From: UBA1189 sp045126595
Lineage (GTDB): Bacteria > Bacteroidota > Bacteroidia > Bacteroidales > Bacteroidaceae
NCBI GenBank assembly: GCA_045126595.1
Contig: JBGVOS010000097.1
Location: 1 to 11,026 of the forward strand
Reading direction: 5' to 3'
DNA: 11,026 nucleotides
Shown: positions 1 through 5,838 of the stretch, in pieces
Layout of the letters: each line of letters opens with the position of its first letter
How positions within the stretch are numbered: position 1 is the first letter of the stretch
Made by a program: the position numbers and the translations under genes
Notes under the pieces: model-generated
Databases searched by the model: none
Told to the model about the DNA's origin: nothing
Seen by the model: the letters and a program-made list of their open reading frames with translations, nothing else

Positions 1-76
1 TACGAGCCCGTCACAGTCTCCTCCCCGTTAAATCCTCTTAATGAGCAGATAAAATGAATAGAAATAGGGCGAAAAA
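1..76. other. Left-edge non-coding stretch
   Basis: No convincing coding region starts or ends here. The first bases are GC-rich and the rest is AT-rich leader-like DNA running into the promoter at 77-108. The first ~25 bases loosely resemble the 3' end of a structured RNA, but nothing diagnostic is inside the window. Confidence 0.4.
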
Positions 77-117
77 TTAGGCCGCAAACGGAAAAATATC
101 TATCTTTGCAATAGATA
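77..117 (+). promoter_or_regulatory. Promoter with overlapping dyad (putative operator) for the HTH gene
   Basis: A Bacteroidetes-type promoter is visible: TTAG at 77-80 (3 of 4 bases of the -33 TTTG), a 20-bp spacer, and TATCTTTG at 101-108, a full match to TAnnTTTG. A perfect dyad, TATCTAT (97-103), N7, ATAGATA (111-117), covers the whole -7 box. The regulator encoded at 166 is HipB-like, and such regulators commonly bind TATC...GATA dyads in their own promoter, so autorepression is a reasonable inference. The 5' leader would be about 50 nt. Confidence 0.55.
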
Positions 118-135
118 CAATAGTGTTTATTAACG

Positions 136-149
136 AGTAAAAATTTACT
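136..149. repeat. Short palindrome in the leader of the HTH gene
   Basis: AGTAAA (136-141), two bases, TTTACT (144-149) form a perfect 6-bp dyad ending 16 bp before the start codon. It could be a second operator half, a small RNA hairpin near the ribosome site, or chance in AT-rich DNA. Confidence 0.35.
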
Positions 150-165
150 TAACGGATACGATAGT

Positions 166-498
166 ATGTCTTATCTCTATAACTTTGATGTAGATACAGC
201 AGAGGAACTGACCGCAATATTGGCTCGCAATCTGCAACAGCGCCGGTTGGAGAAAGGCTTGTCGCGCGAGACGCTGAGCGAGATGAGCGGCGTGCCGGCA
301 TCGACGATTGCCAAGTTCGAGCAAAAGCACACCATCGCGCTGACCTCGTATGTGGCACTGGCCAAGGCGCTGGGCTACTCGGCTGACATCAAAAAATTGC
401 TCTCCGAGCCGCAGTACAGCACCATGGAGGAGCTGGAGACTATCAACCGCAATAAGAACCGCAAACGTGGACGAATAAATCTCCGAAAGCATAAATAG
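166..498 (+). CDS. HipB-like XRE-family helix-turn-helix protein
   Basis: A 110-residue DNA-binding protein. Residues ~18-72 form an XRE/Cro-type helix-turn-helix: a first helix (LARNLQQRRLEKGLS), then RETLSEMSGVPASTIAKFEQ, in which SGVPASTIAKFE is the turn and recognition helix. The C-terminus (from ~84) carries the segment MEELETINRNKNRKRGR and a very basic tail. A basic 'RNKNRKRGR'-type tail is, from memory, typical of the HipB-like antitoxin gene that sits directly before hipA in Bacteroidales. No hipA follows; an HNH nuclease gene starts 21 bp downstream. The ATG at 166 is the natural start, downstream of a good promoter. Base composition is GC-rich, like the chromosomal genes and unlike the next gene. 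Likely role: autorepressing regulator or antitoxin-like partner. The HTH call is secure; the HipB assignment is moderate. Confidence 0.8.
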   Translation: MSYLYNFDVDTAEELTAILARNLQQRRLEKGLSRETLSEMSGVPASTIAKFEQKHTIALTSYVALAKALGYSADIKKLLSEPQYSTMEELETINRNKNRKRGRINLRKHK

Positions 499-519
499 TC
501 TACTTGCGAATTATTTAAA

Positions 520-1368
520 ATGAATATGTCGAAATCCAAAGAATGCTTGTTGCATAAAGACGTATTGGCCTTAATGCCAATGGAGTTCAAACCTATAAAT
601 GTAATTAATTCTATAAGGAAGTTATATCAATCACCTAAAGGTATAATTCTTTTCAGAGAGTCGCAGATTTATGAACCTCAGAATGTTCTGTGGTCTGGTG
701 TTGACAAAAACATGTTAGAAGAAGAACATGTGTCCTATCTTTGTCTAAGTGCTGGATTCTTGGGTATATTACTGATTCCTGCCTCTTTATTAATACAATA
801 TATTGCAGATAACGAAATCTCTACGGTAAAAAACGGACGGACAAATCTAAGGATACGTATTGATGGGGAATGCTTCATCCTTTATGATGCTGGAGCTTCC
901 GAATTGGATTTAAGCCGCTATTTTATTCCTAGCGAAAATGATGAGGCCTTACGTGATTTCATACAAGAGAGCTCATTAGAAGACATCTTGCAGAAGGCAA
1001 AGATGTTTGTGGATTACAAAGAACAATTTCGGGAGGAGTATAGTATCAAAATACGCCATGAAAGCAAGATGCAAAAGGAACGCATCGCACGAATCGAAGA
1101 CTATACATGTCAAATCTGCGGATTTCGCCAATCCTATGTAAATGCTAATGGCCGGACAAGATATATTATTGAAGTCGACCATATTGTTGAAAAATCACAA
1201 GGTGGTGGAGAAACCGTCAACAACTTGTTGGTACTTTGCCCGAATTGTCATGCAAAAAAAACTTATGGACTAATAAAAGTGAATCCAGATTACACTATTG
1301 AGGAAAATGGTAGGCAAAGGCCATTGATGCAGGATAGACATTTGAATTTGGACGAGAGAGATAAATAA
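520..1368 (+). CDS. HNH endonuclease with an unrecognised N-terminal domain
   Basis: A 282-residue protein with a C-terminal McrA-like HNH nuclease fold (~190-250). It shows zinc pair C197-x2-C200, the catalytic strand IIEVDHI (D220, H221), N234/N235, and second zinc pair C240-P-N-C243 followed by H244. All key residues of the beta-beta-alpha-metal motif are present, so it should be active on DNA. Residues ~20-140 are not recognised; they include a hydrophobic stretch (~75-96) and an RIRIDGECFILYD strand pair. By analogy with other HNH restriction enzymes this part could recognise target or modified DNA, but that is a guess. Residues ~140-190 are charged and helical, probably a linker. The gene is visibly more AT-rich than both neighbours, suggesting acquisition by transfer. 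The start at 520 has an alternative ATG at 526. Candidate function: restriction or anti-phage nuclease, or effector of the HTH gene upstream. Confidence 0.8.
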   Translation: MNMSKSKECLLHKDVLALMPMEFKPINVINSIRKLYQSPKGIILFRESQIYEPQNVLWSGVDKNMLEEEHVSYLCLSAGFLGILLIPASLLIQYIADNEISTVKNGRTNLRIRIDGECFILYDAGASELDLSRYFIPSENDEALRDFIQESSLEDILQKAKMFVDYKEQFREEYSIKIRHESKMQKERIARIEDYTCQICGFRQSYVNANGRTRYIIEVDHIVEKSQGGGETVNNLLVLCPNCHAKKTYGLIKVNPDYTIEENGRQRPLMQDRHLNLDERDK

Positions 1369-1393
1369 TTAAGATAGTCAAGACTCGCGCACG

Positions 1394-2152
1394 ATGAACT
1401 TCAGATTGTTTGGCAAAGAAGATGGTGCCACGCTGCTGCTCATACCGGGCTTGGGCGTATCGTACGAGATGTTTCTTCCGCTCATCGGTATGTTGGAGGA
1501 GCAGTTCCGTATTGTAGCCGTCGAGGTGGACGGCTTCACCTTGGGCACGCACACACGGTTTACCTCCATTGATGACCAGGCGGCACAGGTCTGCGAGTAC
1601 GTAAAGGCACACCTCGGTGGGCGGCTCGACTGCGCCTACGGGCTCTCGCTGGGCGGAAAGATTCTGTCGCGCGTCATGGAGCGTGGCGACATCGTCATCG
1701 ACCACGCCATCCTGGATGGCGCACCGCTGCTGCCCCTGCCGCGCTGGATGGTAGGTCCCTTGCGGTATCTGCAAGCGTTCAACGTGTGGACCTGCTATCG
1801 CTGGCCCGGCTTCTGGAAACGGGTGTTCCCCACCCACTATTTTGCCGTATTGCTCGACGAGTGCAAGAAGGTCTATCCCTTTGGCGGAGCCGATGCGGTG
1901 CTCGACGGTTACCGGTCGGTATACACCAGCAAGCTGCACTCCATCACAGGGGCGGACATACACTACTGGTACAGTACGAAGGAGGCTTTTGTGGCCAAGC
2001 TGCAGGTGAAGCACTTGCGGACAATCTATCCCAAAGTACATGTGGAGGTGTTCCCGAAGATGAACCACGGGCAGCTCTTGATAGACCATCCCGACGAGGT
2101 GGCGCGAAGGATTACCTGGCTCGTGTCGATGGACACCGATACCCCACAATAG
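1394..2152 (+). CDS. Alpha/beta hydrolase
   Basis: A 252-residue alpha/beta-hydrolase-fold protein. The first strand ends in LLLIPGLG (14-21), which supplies the oxyanion-hole region. The nucleophile elbow is G83-L-S85-L-G87, and the catalytic histidine is probably H225 (KMNHGQ). The acid residue cannot be fixed by eye. A lid-like segment rich in aromatic residues spans ~112-150. No signal peptide is seen, so it is probably cytoplasmic. The substrate is unknown; esterase, lipase-like or other hydrolytic activity is possible. The ATG at 1394 is 25 bp after the HNH stop, so co-transcription is possible, but its GC-rich codon use differs sharply from the HNH gene. The stop lies inside a hairpin (2135-2162). 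Confidence 0.8.
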   Translation: MNFRLFGKEDGATLLLIPGLGVSYEMFLPLIGMLEEQFRIVAVEVDGFTLGTHTRFTSIDDQAAQVCEYVKAHLGGRLDCAYGLSLGGKILSRVMERGDIVIDHAILDGAPLLPLPRWMVGPLRYLQAFNVWTCYRWPGFWKRVFPTHYFAVLLDECKKVYPFGGADAVLDGYRSVYTSKLHSITGADIHYWYSTKEAFVAKLQVKHLRTIYPKVHVEVFPKMNHGQLLIDHPDEVARRITWLVSMDTDTPQ

Positions 2153-2208
2153 GGGTGTCGGTCGGTATTCTTCAATACCACAGTGTGTTATGCGTAATTA
2201 CCGACACC
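2135..2208. terminator. Competing hairpins at the convergent hydrolase/ygiQ junction
   Basis: Two large stems share one strand. Stem A pairs ACCGATACCCC (2135-2145) with GGGGTGTCGGT (2152-2162), 11 bp with one G-U, and encloses the hydrolase stop codon. Stem B pairs GGTGTCGGT (2154-2162) with ACCGACACC (2200-2208), 9 bp, and encloses a small stem GGTATT-cttc-AATACC (2164-2179). There is no clear T run on either side, so these are not canonical intrinsic terminators, but their place between converging genes suggests transcript-end structures serving both strands. Confidence 0.5.
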
Positions 2209-2227
2209 TCAGCTAAAAACCCAGAAC

Positions 2228-4117
2228 TTATCGTCCGAACAGTTTGTCTATGAGGTCGCGTCGTCCCATGCGGCGCAGCTCCTCCATGATGGCGCGGCGT
2301 GCCTCGGGCTTGTACCAGAAGAAGAACTGTCGCTGGGCCAGCTTGTCGCGTTGCGACTTGGCCGAGAAGATGGGCTGCAGCGTGTAGGGGTGCACGCCGG
2401 TGTACCATGCCTCGGTGCTCACGGTCATGGGGGTGGGGGTGAAGTCCTGCACCTGCTCCAGATGGAAGTCCATACGCTTGGTGAGCACAGCCAGCTCGGC
2501 CATGTCCTCGGCGGTGCAGCCGGGGTGGCTGCTGATGAAGTAGGGGATGATCTGTTGACGCAGTCCCTCCTCGCGGTTGATGCGGTCGAAGGTGCGCTTG
2601 AACTGCTCGAACTGACTGAACGAAGGCTTGCGCATCACGTGCAGCACGCTGTCCGAGGTGTGCTCGGGAGCCACCTTGAGGCGTCCGCTCACGTGGCGTG
2701 TGATGAGTTCGCGCGTGTACTCAGCCGCAGCGCGGTTCACCGCCTCGTCGTCGCTGCGGTGCTGCAGCAGGTCGTAGCGCACGCCGCTGCCTATGAAGCT
2801 CTTCTTCACCTCGGGCAGTGCGTCCACGGCACGGTAGATGTCGAGCAGAGGGCGGTGGTCGGTGTTGAGGTTGGGGCACACCTTGGGGTGTATGCACGAG
2901 GGGCGCTTGCAGCGGGCACACAGTGCCTTGTCCTTTCCACCCATGCCGTACATGTTGGCCGAGGGGCCGCCGAGGTCGCTCAGGTAGCCCTTGAAGTCGG
3001 GCAACTGGGCGATGGCCTTCACCTCTTTCAGGATGCTCTCCTTGCTGCGGCTTACGATGAACTTGCCCTGATGGGCCGATATGGTGCAGAAGGCACAGCC
3101 TCCGAAGCATCCGCGGTGGATGTTCACCGAGTGCTTGATCATGTCGTATGCGGGGATGCGCTTGCCCTTGTATCGGGGGTGGGGCAGTCGCGTGTAGGGC
3201 AGGTCGAAGGAGCGGTCTATCTCCTCGGTCGTCATGGGCGGATAGGGTGCGTTGACTACGACGTACTTGCCTTCTACCTCTTGGATGAGGCGCGAAGCAT
3301 GCAGCTTGTTTGACTCCTCTTCGATGTGGCGGAAGTTGGCTGCCTCGGCACACTTGTCGCGCAGGCACTCCTCGTGGCTGTTGAGCACGATGTCGTCGGG
3401 TGTGATGCCGCCGGGAATCTCCTCCTTGCTATTATATAGGATGGCAGTTTGAGGAAATTGAAAATTGGAAATTGAAAATTGAGAGTTTGCCTCCGGAGTA
3501 ATGGCGCCTTGCTGACATGAATTTTCAATTTTCAATTTTTCATTTTCAATTTGTTGTAATTGCCTGGCAATGGCAACAATGGGTTTCTCGCCCATGCCAT
3601 AGACAAGGATGTCGGCACCGCTGTCACACAGGATGCTGCGGCGCACCGCGTCCTGCCAGTAGTCGTAGTGGGTAAGACGGCGCATCGATGCCTCGATGCC
3701 TCCGAGCACTACGGGGACGTCGGGGTAGAGGCGCTTGAGTATCTGAGTGTATACGATAGACGGATATTCAGGGCGCAGGTCGTGGCGTCCGTCGGGTGTG
3801 TAGGCATCTTCGGAGCGCAGGCGTTTGTTGGCGGTGTACTTATTGACCATCGAGTCCATGCACCCGGCAGTGACACCAAAGAAAAGGCGCGGGCGTCCCA
3901 TCTTGCGGAAGTCGCGCAGGTCGTCACGCCAGTTGGGTTGCGGCACAATGGCTACACGGAAGCCTTCGGCTTCGAGGATGCGGCCTATCACAGCGGCGCC
4001 AAACGACGGGTGGTCTACATAGGCGTCGCCCGAGAAGAGTACCACATCCACCTCGTCCCATCCGCGCAGCTCCATCTCCTTGCGCGTGGTAGGAAGAAAA
4101 TCCGTCAGTTGAGGCAT
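2228..4117 (-). CDS. ygiQ: YgiQ-family radical SAM protein
   Basis: A 629-residue member of the YgiQ family, whose biochemical role is not established. The N-terminal ~180 residues (LFSGDAYVDHPSFG..., LGGIEASMRR, GADILVYGMGEKP) form the B12-binding-like domain usual in this family. The radical SAM motif is C337-FGG-C341-AF-C344, which holds the 4Fe-4S cluster. A second cysteine group, C400-x2-C403-x4-C408-x5-C414, follows, as do conserved family blocks (SDLGGPSANMYGMGG, LKVAPEHTSD, FISSHPGC, VQDFTPTPMT). The C-terminus WYKPEARR...LFGR looks complete. Oddity: residues ~189-221 are encoded by a palindromic repeat (3455-3552) where the family has only a short loop before PQTA. The reading frame is kept. 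The start overlaps the stop of the preceding small gene by one base, implying translational coupling. Confidence 0.93.
   Translation of the reverse strand: MPQLTDFLPTTRKEMELRGWDEVDVVLFSGDAYVDHPSFGAAVIGRILEAEGFRVAIVPQPNWRDDLRDFRKMGRPRLFFGVTAGCMDSMVNKYTANKRLRSEDAYTPDGRHDLRPEYPSIVYTQILKRLYPDVPVVLGGIEASMRRLTHYDYWQDAVRRSILCDSGADILVYGMGEKPIVAIARQLQQIENEKLKIENSCQQGAITPEANSQFSISNFQFPQTAILYNSKEEIPGGITPDDIVLNSHEECLRDKCAEAANFRHIEEESNKLHASRLIQEVEGKYVVVNAPYPPMTTEEIDRSFDLPYTRLPHPRYKGKRIPAYDMIKHSVNIHRGCFGGCAFCTISAHQGKFIVSRSKESILKEVKAIAQLPDFKGYLSDLGGPSANMYGMGGKDKALCARCKRPSCIHPKVCPNLNTDHRPLLDIYRAVDALPEVKKSFIGSGVRYDLLQHRSDDEAVNRAAAEYTRELITRHVSGRLKVAPEHTSDSVLHVMRKPSFSQFEQFKRTFDRINREEGLRQQIIPYFISSHPGCTAEDMAELAVLTKRMDFHLEQVQDFTPTPMTVSTEAWYTGVHPYTLQPIFSAKSQRDKLAQRQFFFWYKPEARRAIMEELRRMGRRDLIDKLFGR
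3455..3552. repeat. Palindromic repeat inserted in frame within ygiQ
   Basis: Two arms, 3455-3481 and 3526-3552, are inverted copies matching at 24 of 27 bases. They are built from AATTGAAA / TTTCAATT units and separated by 44 bp. The segment is far more AT-rich than the surrounding gene. Read on the minus strand, the right arm gives IENEKLKIEN and the left arm gives FSISNFQF, with no stop in either. AATTGAAA-type palindromes of this kind are, to my knowledge, scattered between genes in Prevotella and Bacteroides genomes; presence inside a conserved gene is unusual. Confidence 0.85.
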
Positions 4118-4431
4118 TACTCTTCAGTTTGGGGTTGTTCGTGACTTGCGAGCCACTCATTGTATACTGCGATGAGGGCATTGAGTCCGAAAGCCTTCAT
4201 GTTGTTGTGGTAGATGACATCGATGCAGAGGTCCAGGAGGTCCTTGCTGCCGTCTTGCGCTACGATAAGTGAGCGGAGGGTGAGTTTCAGTTTGTCAAGC
4301 ACATCTTCGTCCACGATACCGTTGCTGTCTACCAGTCCACTGAACAATTGGTATTTCTCAATCGTGAGCAGATGTTCCTCTGTGATTTCCATGCTGCGTG
4401 TTCCGCTCTTGTTAGTCTTGATGGTGTACAT
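4117..4431 (-). CDS. Small protein of unknown function coupled to ygiQ
   Basis: An unrecognised protein of 104 residues from the ATG at 4431; a TTG at 4440 would add three residues, and an internal ATG at 4392 would give a shorter form starting MEITEEHLL. It is acidic and mostly helical in appearance (ITEEHLLTIEKYQLFSGL, VLDKLKLTLRSLIVA, LLDLCIDVIY, LNALIAVYNEWLA), with no signal peptide or membrane segment. Its TAA shares one base with the ygiQ ATG (TAATG), typical of translational coupling, so the two are surely in one transcript. The GNAT gene lies 68 bp upstream on the same strand. No function is proposed. Confidence 0.75.
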   Translation of the reverse strand: MYTIKTNKSGTRSMEITEEHLLTIEKYQLFSGLVDSNGIVDEDVLDKLKLTLRSLIVAQDGSKDLLDLCIDVIYHNNMKAFGLNALIAVYNEWLASHEQPQTEE

Positions 4432-4499
4432 ATGTTGCAATTTGTTTAGAGTTTAGCGTATAGTGTTCCTTGTCCACGTCAAACGTTAATCGTTAGTAC

Positions 4500-5630
4500 T
4501 CACAATTTCTTCATATAGGCACGGCGGCGCTTGTGGTTCTCGCGTTCAAAATACTCCCATTGTGCCTGCATCTTGGTGTTTGACTCCAACTCGGGATTAC
4601 TTTCCGAGTATCTGTAGCCCAATTTGTTGTGCATAGGGATGATGTCGGCAAACAGCAGTGCCACGGCACCTTTACCTTGATATTCAGGCTTTACGGCCAC
4701 GAGGAGCATCTCGGTCATCTGCGTATCGTTCCATTTGAGTGCCTTGATCAGATGCCACCAACCGAAGGGGAACATGAAGCCCCTTGCCTTCTGGAAAGCT
4801 CTGGCCAATGAGGGGAGCAGGATGCCGAAGCCTACGAGGTTGTCATCCTTGTCCACGATGAGGGGTACCAGACGCAAGTCGAGTAATGGGAGGTACATGG
4901 CAATGTATTGCTGTATCTGTCTGGGCGACAGTGTCGAAAAACCATATAGTTCGGCATACGCCTCGTTGAGCATCTCGAAAATCTGCACGCCACGTTCGCG
5001 GGCCAGCTTGCGGTGCGAAGTGTATTTCACGACACGCAGGCCGAACTTCTCCTGCACGATGCGCGTGATGCGGGCATGCTTCGCAGGTAACTCCTCGGGT
5101 GCGGTAAGCATGTATTCCAACCAGTCGGCATCCTTGGTGAATCCCATACGTTCCATGTGCTTGGGGTAGTAGGGATAATTGTATATGGTGGCGATGGTGC
5201 TTATGCGGTCAAATCCTTCGATGAGCATTCCTTCGGGGTCAAAGTCGGTGAAGCCCAAGGGGCCCTGGATCTCGTCCATGCCGCGTTCCTTGCCCCATTG
5301 TTCTACGGCAGCGAACAAGGCGTCCACCACCTCCGCGTCGTCAATGAAGTCTACCCAGCCGAAGCGCACCGCCTTCTTGTTCCATGCCGAGTTGGCCTTA
5401 TGATTGATGATGGCCACGATGCGTCCCACGACCTTGCCCTCACGGAGAGCGATGAAAGGCTGTGCTTCGCAAAAATCGAAAGCGGCGTTTTTTGTCGGGT
5501 CGAGTGTATCCCTCACGTCGCTGTACAGGTCGGGTACAGCGTACGGAGAGTCCTTGTACAGCTCATAGTTAAAGCAGATAAACTGCTTCAACTCCTTCTT
5601 CGTAGCTACAGGTTTGACGGTCACGTGCAT
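4500..5630 (-). CDS. GNAT-family N-acetyltransferase-like protein (YghO-like)
   Basis: A 376-residue protein with acetyltransferase features. The C-terminal half has the acetyl-CoA-binding motif A: QMTEMLLVAV (304-313), then the pyrophosphate loop EYQGKGA (316-322). The N-terminal half (~55-165) has strand/helix patterns (FIALREGKVVGRIVAI, GWVDFIDD, LGFTDFDPEGMLIEGF) like those of large two-lobed GNAT proteins such as YghO. The conserved IYNYPYYPKHMERMGF segment is around 149-164. The substrate is unknown. No signal peptide. Transcribed with the small gene and ygiQ downstream (68-bp gap). Start at 5630 gives MHVTVKPV; a dyad 37 bp upstream (5667-5688) may mark the promoter. Confidence 0.85.
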   Translation of the reverse strand: MHVTVKPVATKKELKQFICFNYELYKDSPYAVPDLYSDVRDTLDPTKNAAFDFCEAQPFIALREGKVVGRIVAIINHKANSAWNKKAVRFGWVDFIDDAEVVDALFAAVEQWGKERGMDEIQGPLGFTDFDPEGMLIEGFDRISTIATIYNYPYYPKHMERMGFTKDADWLEYMLTAPEELPAKHARITRIVQEKFGLRVVKYTSHRKLARERGVQIFEMLNEAYAELYGFSTLSPRQIQQYIAMYLPLLDLRLVPLIVDKDDNLVGFGILLPSLARAFQKARGFMFPFGWWHLIKALKWNDTQMTEMLLVAVKPEYQGKGAVALLFADIIPMHNKLGYRYSESNPELESNTKMQAQWEYFERENHKRRRAYMKKL

Positions 5631-5666
5631 TGATGTGTTCTTCCTGAAATGTGTAGTCGTTAATAT

Positions 5667-5688
5667 AATTGTTGTAAAGGTAACAATT
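5667..5688 (-). promoter_or_regulatory. Dyad over a weak -7 box upstream of the GNAT gene
   Basis: AATTGTT (5667-5673), N8, AACAATT (5682-5688) is a perfect 7-bp dyad. On the minus strand TACCTTTA (5682-5675) inside it is one base from the -7 form TAnnTTTG. No good -33 was found. This could be the promoter and operator of the GNAT/small gene/ygiQ transcript. Confidence 0.3.
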
Positions 5689-5762
5689 TTTCACGATAAA
5701 ATGCTCAATGGCGATGAATTATTGTGTTTTTCCTTGTCGAATGGCTGTAAACGGCATAATAC

Positions 5763-5797
5763 AAGGAACGCGCAAGGCTATACCTCGCGCGTTCCTT
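5763..5797 (-). terminator. Hairpin downstream of gyrB
   Basis: Arms 5763-5777 and 5783-5797 pair at 14 of 15 positions, including an unbroken 11-bp GC-rich AAGGAACGCGC / GCGCGTTCCTT, around a 5-base loop. It lies 42 bp past the gyrB stop. On the minus strand the stem is followed by TTGTATTATG, only mildly T-rich, so it is a probable but not ideal intrinsic terminator. It also sits upstream of the GNAT gene, separating the two transcripts. Confidence 0.65.
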
Positions 5798-5838
5798 AAA
5801 TAATATATACTCGTTAATCGTGTTTCGCCAACGCTTTT

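Noticed and set aside
1..25. Possible 3' end of a tRNA (CGAGC-CCGTC-like T arm) at the left edge
   Set aside because: The T-loop would read TACGAGC rather than TTCRANN, and the 5' half lies outside the window, so it cannot be supported.
1295..2149. Minus-strand open frame over the hydrolase gene (284 codons)
   Set aside because: The plus frame has a full alpha/beta hydrolase with a catalytic serine elbow; the antisense translation has no recognisable features and runs into the HNH gene.
2351..3313. Long plus-strand open frame antisense to ygiQ (320 codons)
   Set aside because: It is a shadow of GC-rich codon use in ygiQ: low-complexity Val/Ala/Gly/His sequence with no family resemblance, while the opposite strand encodes a clear conserved protein.
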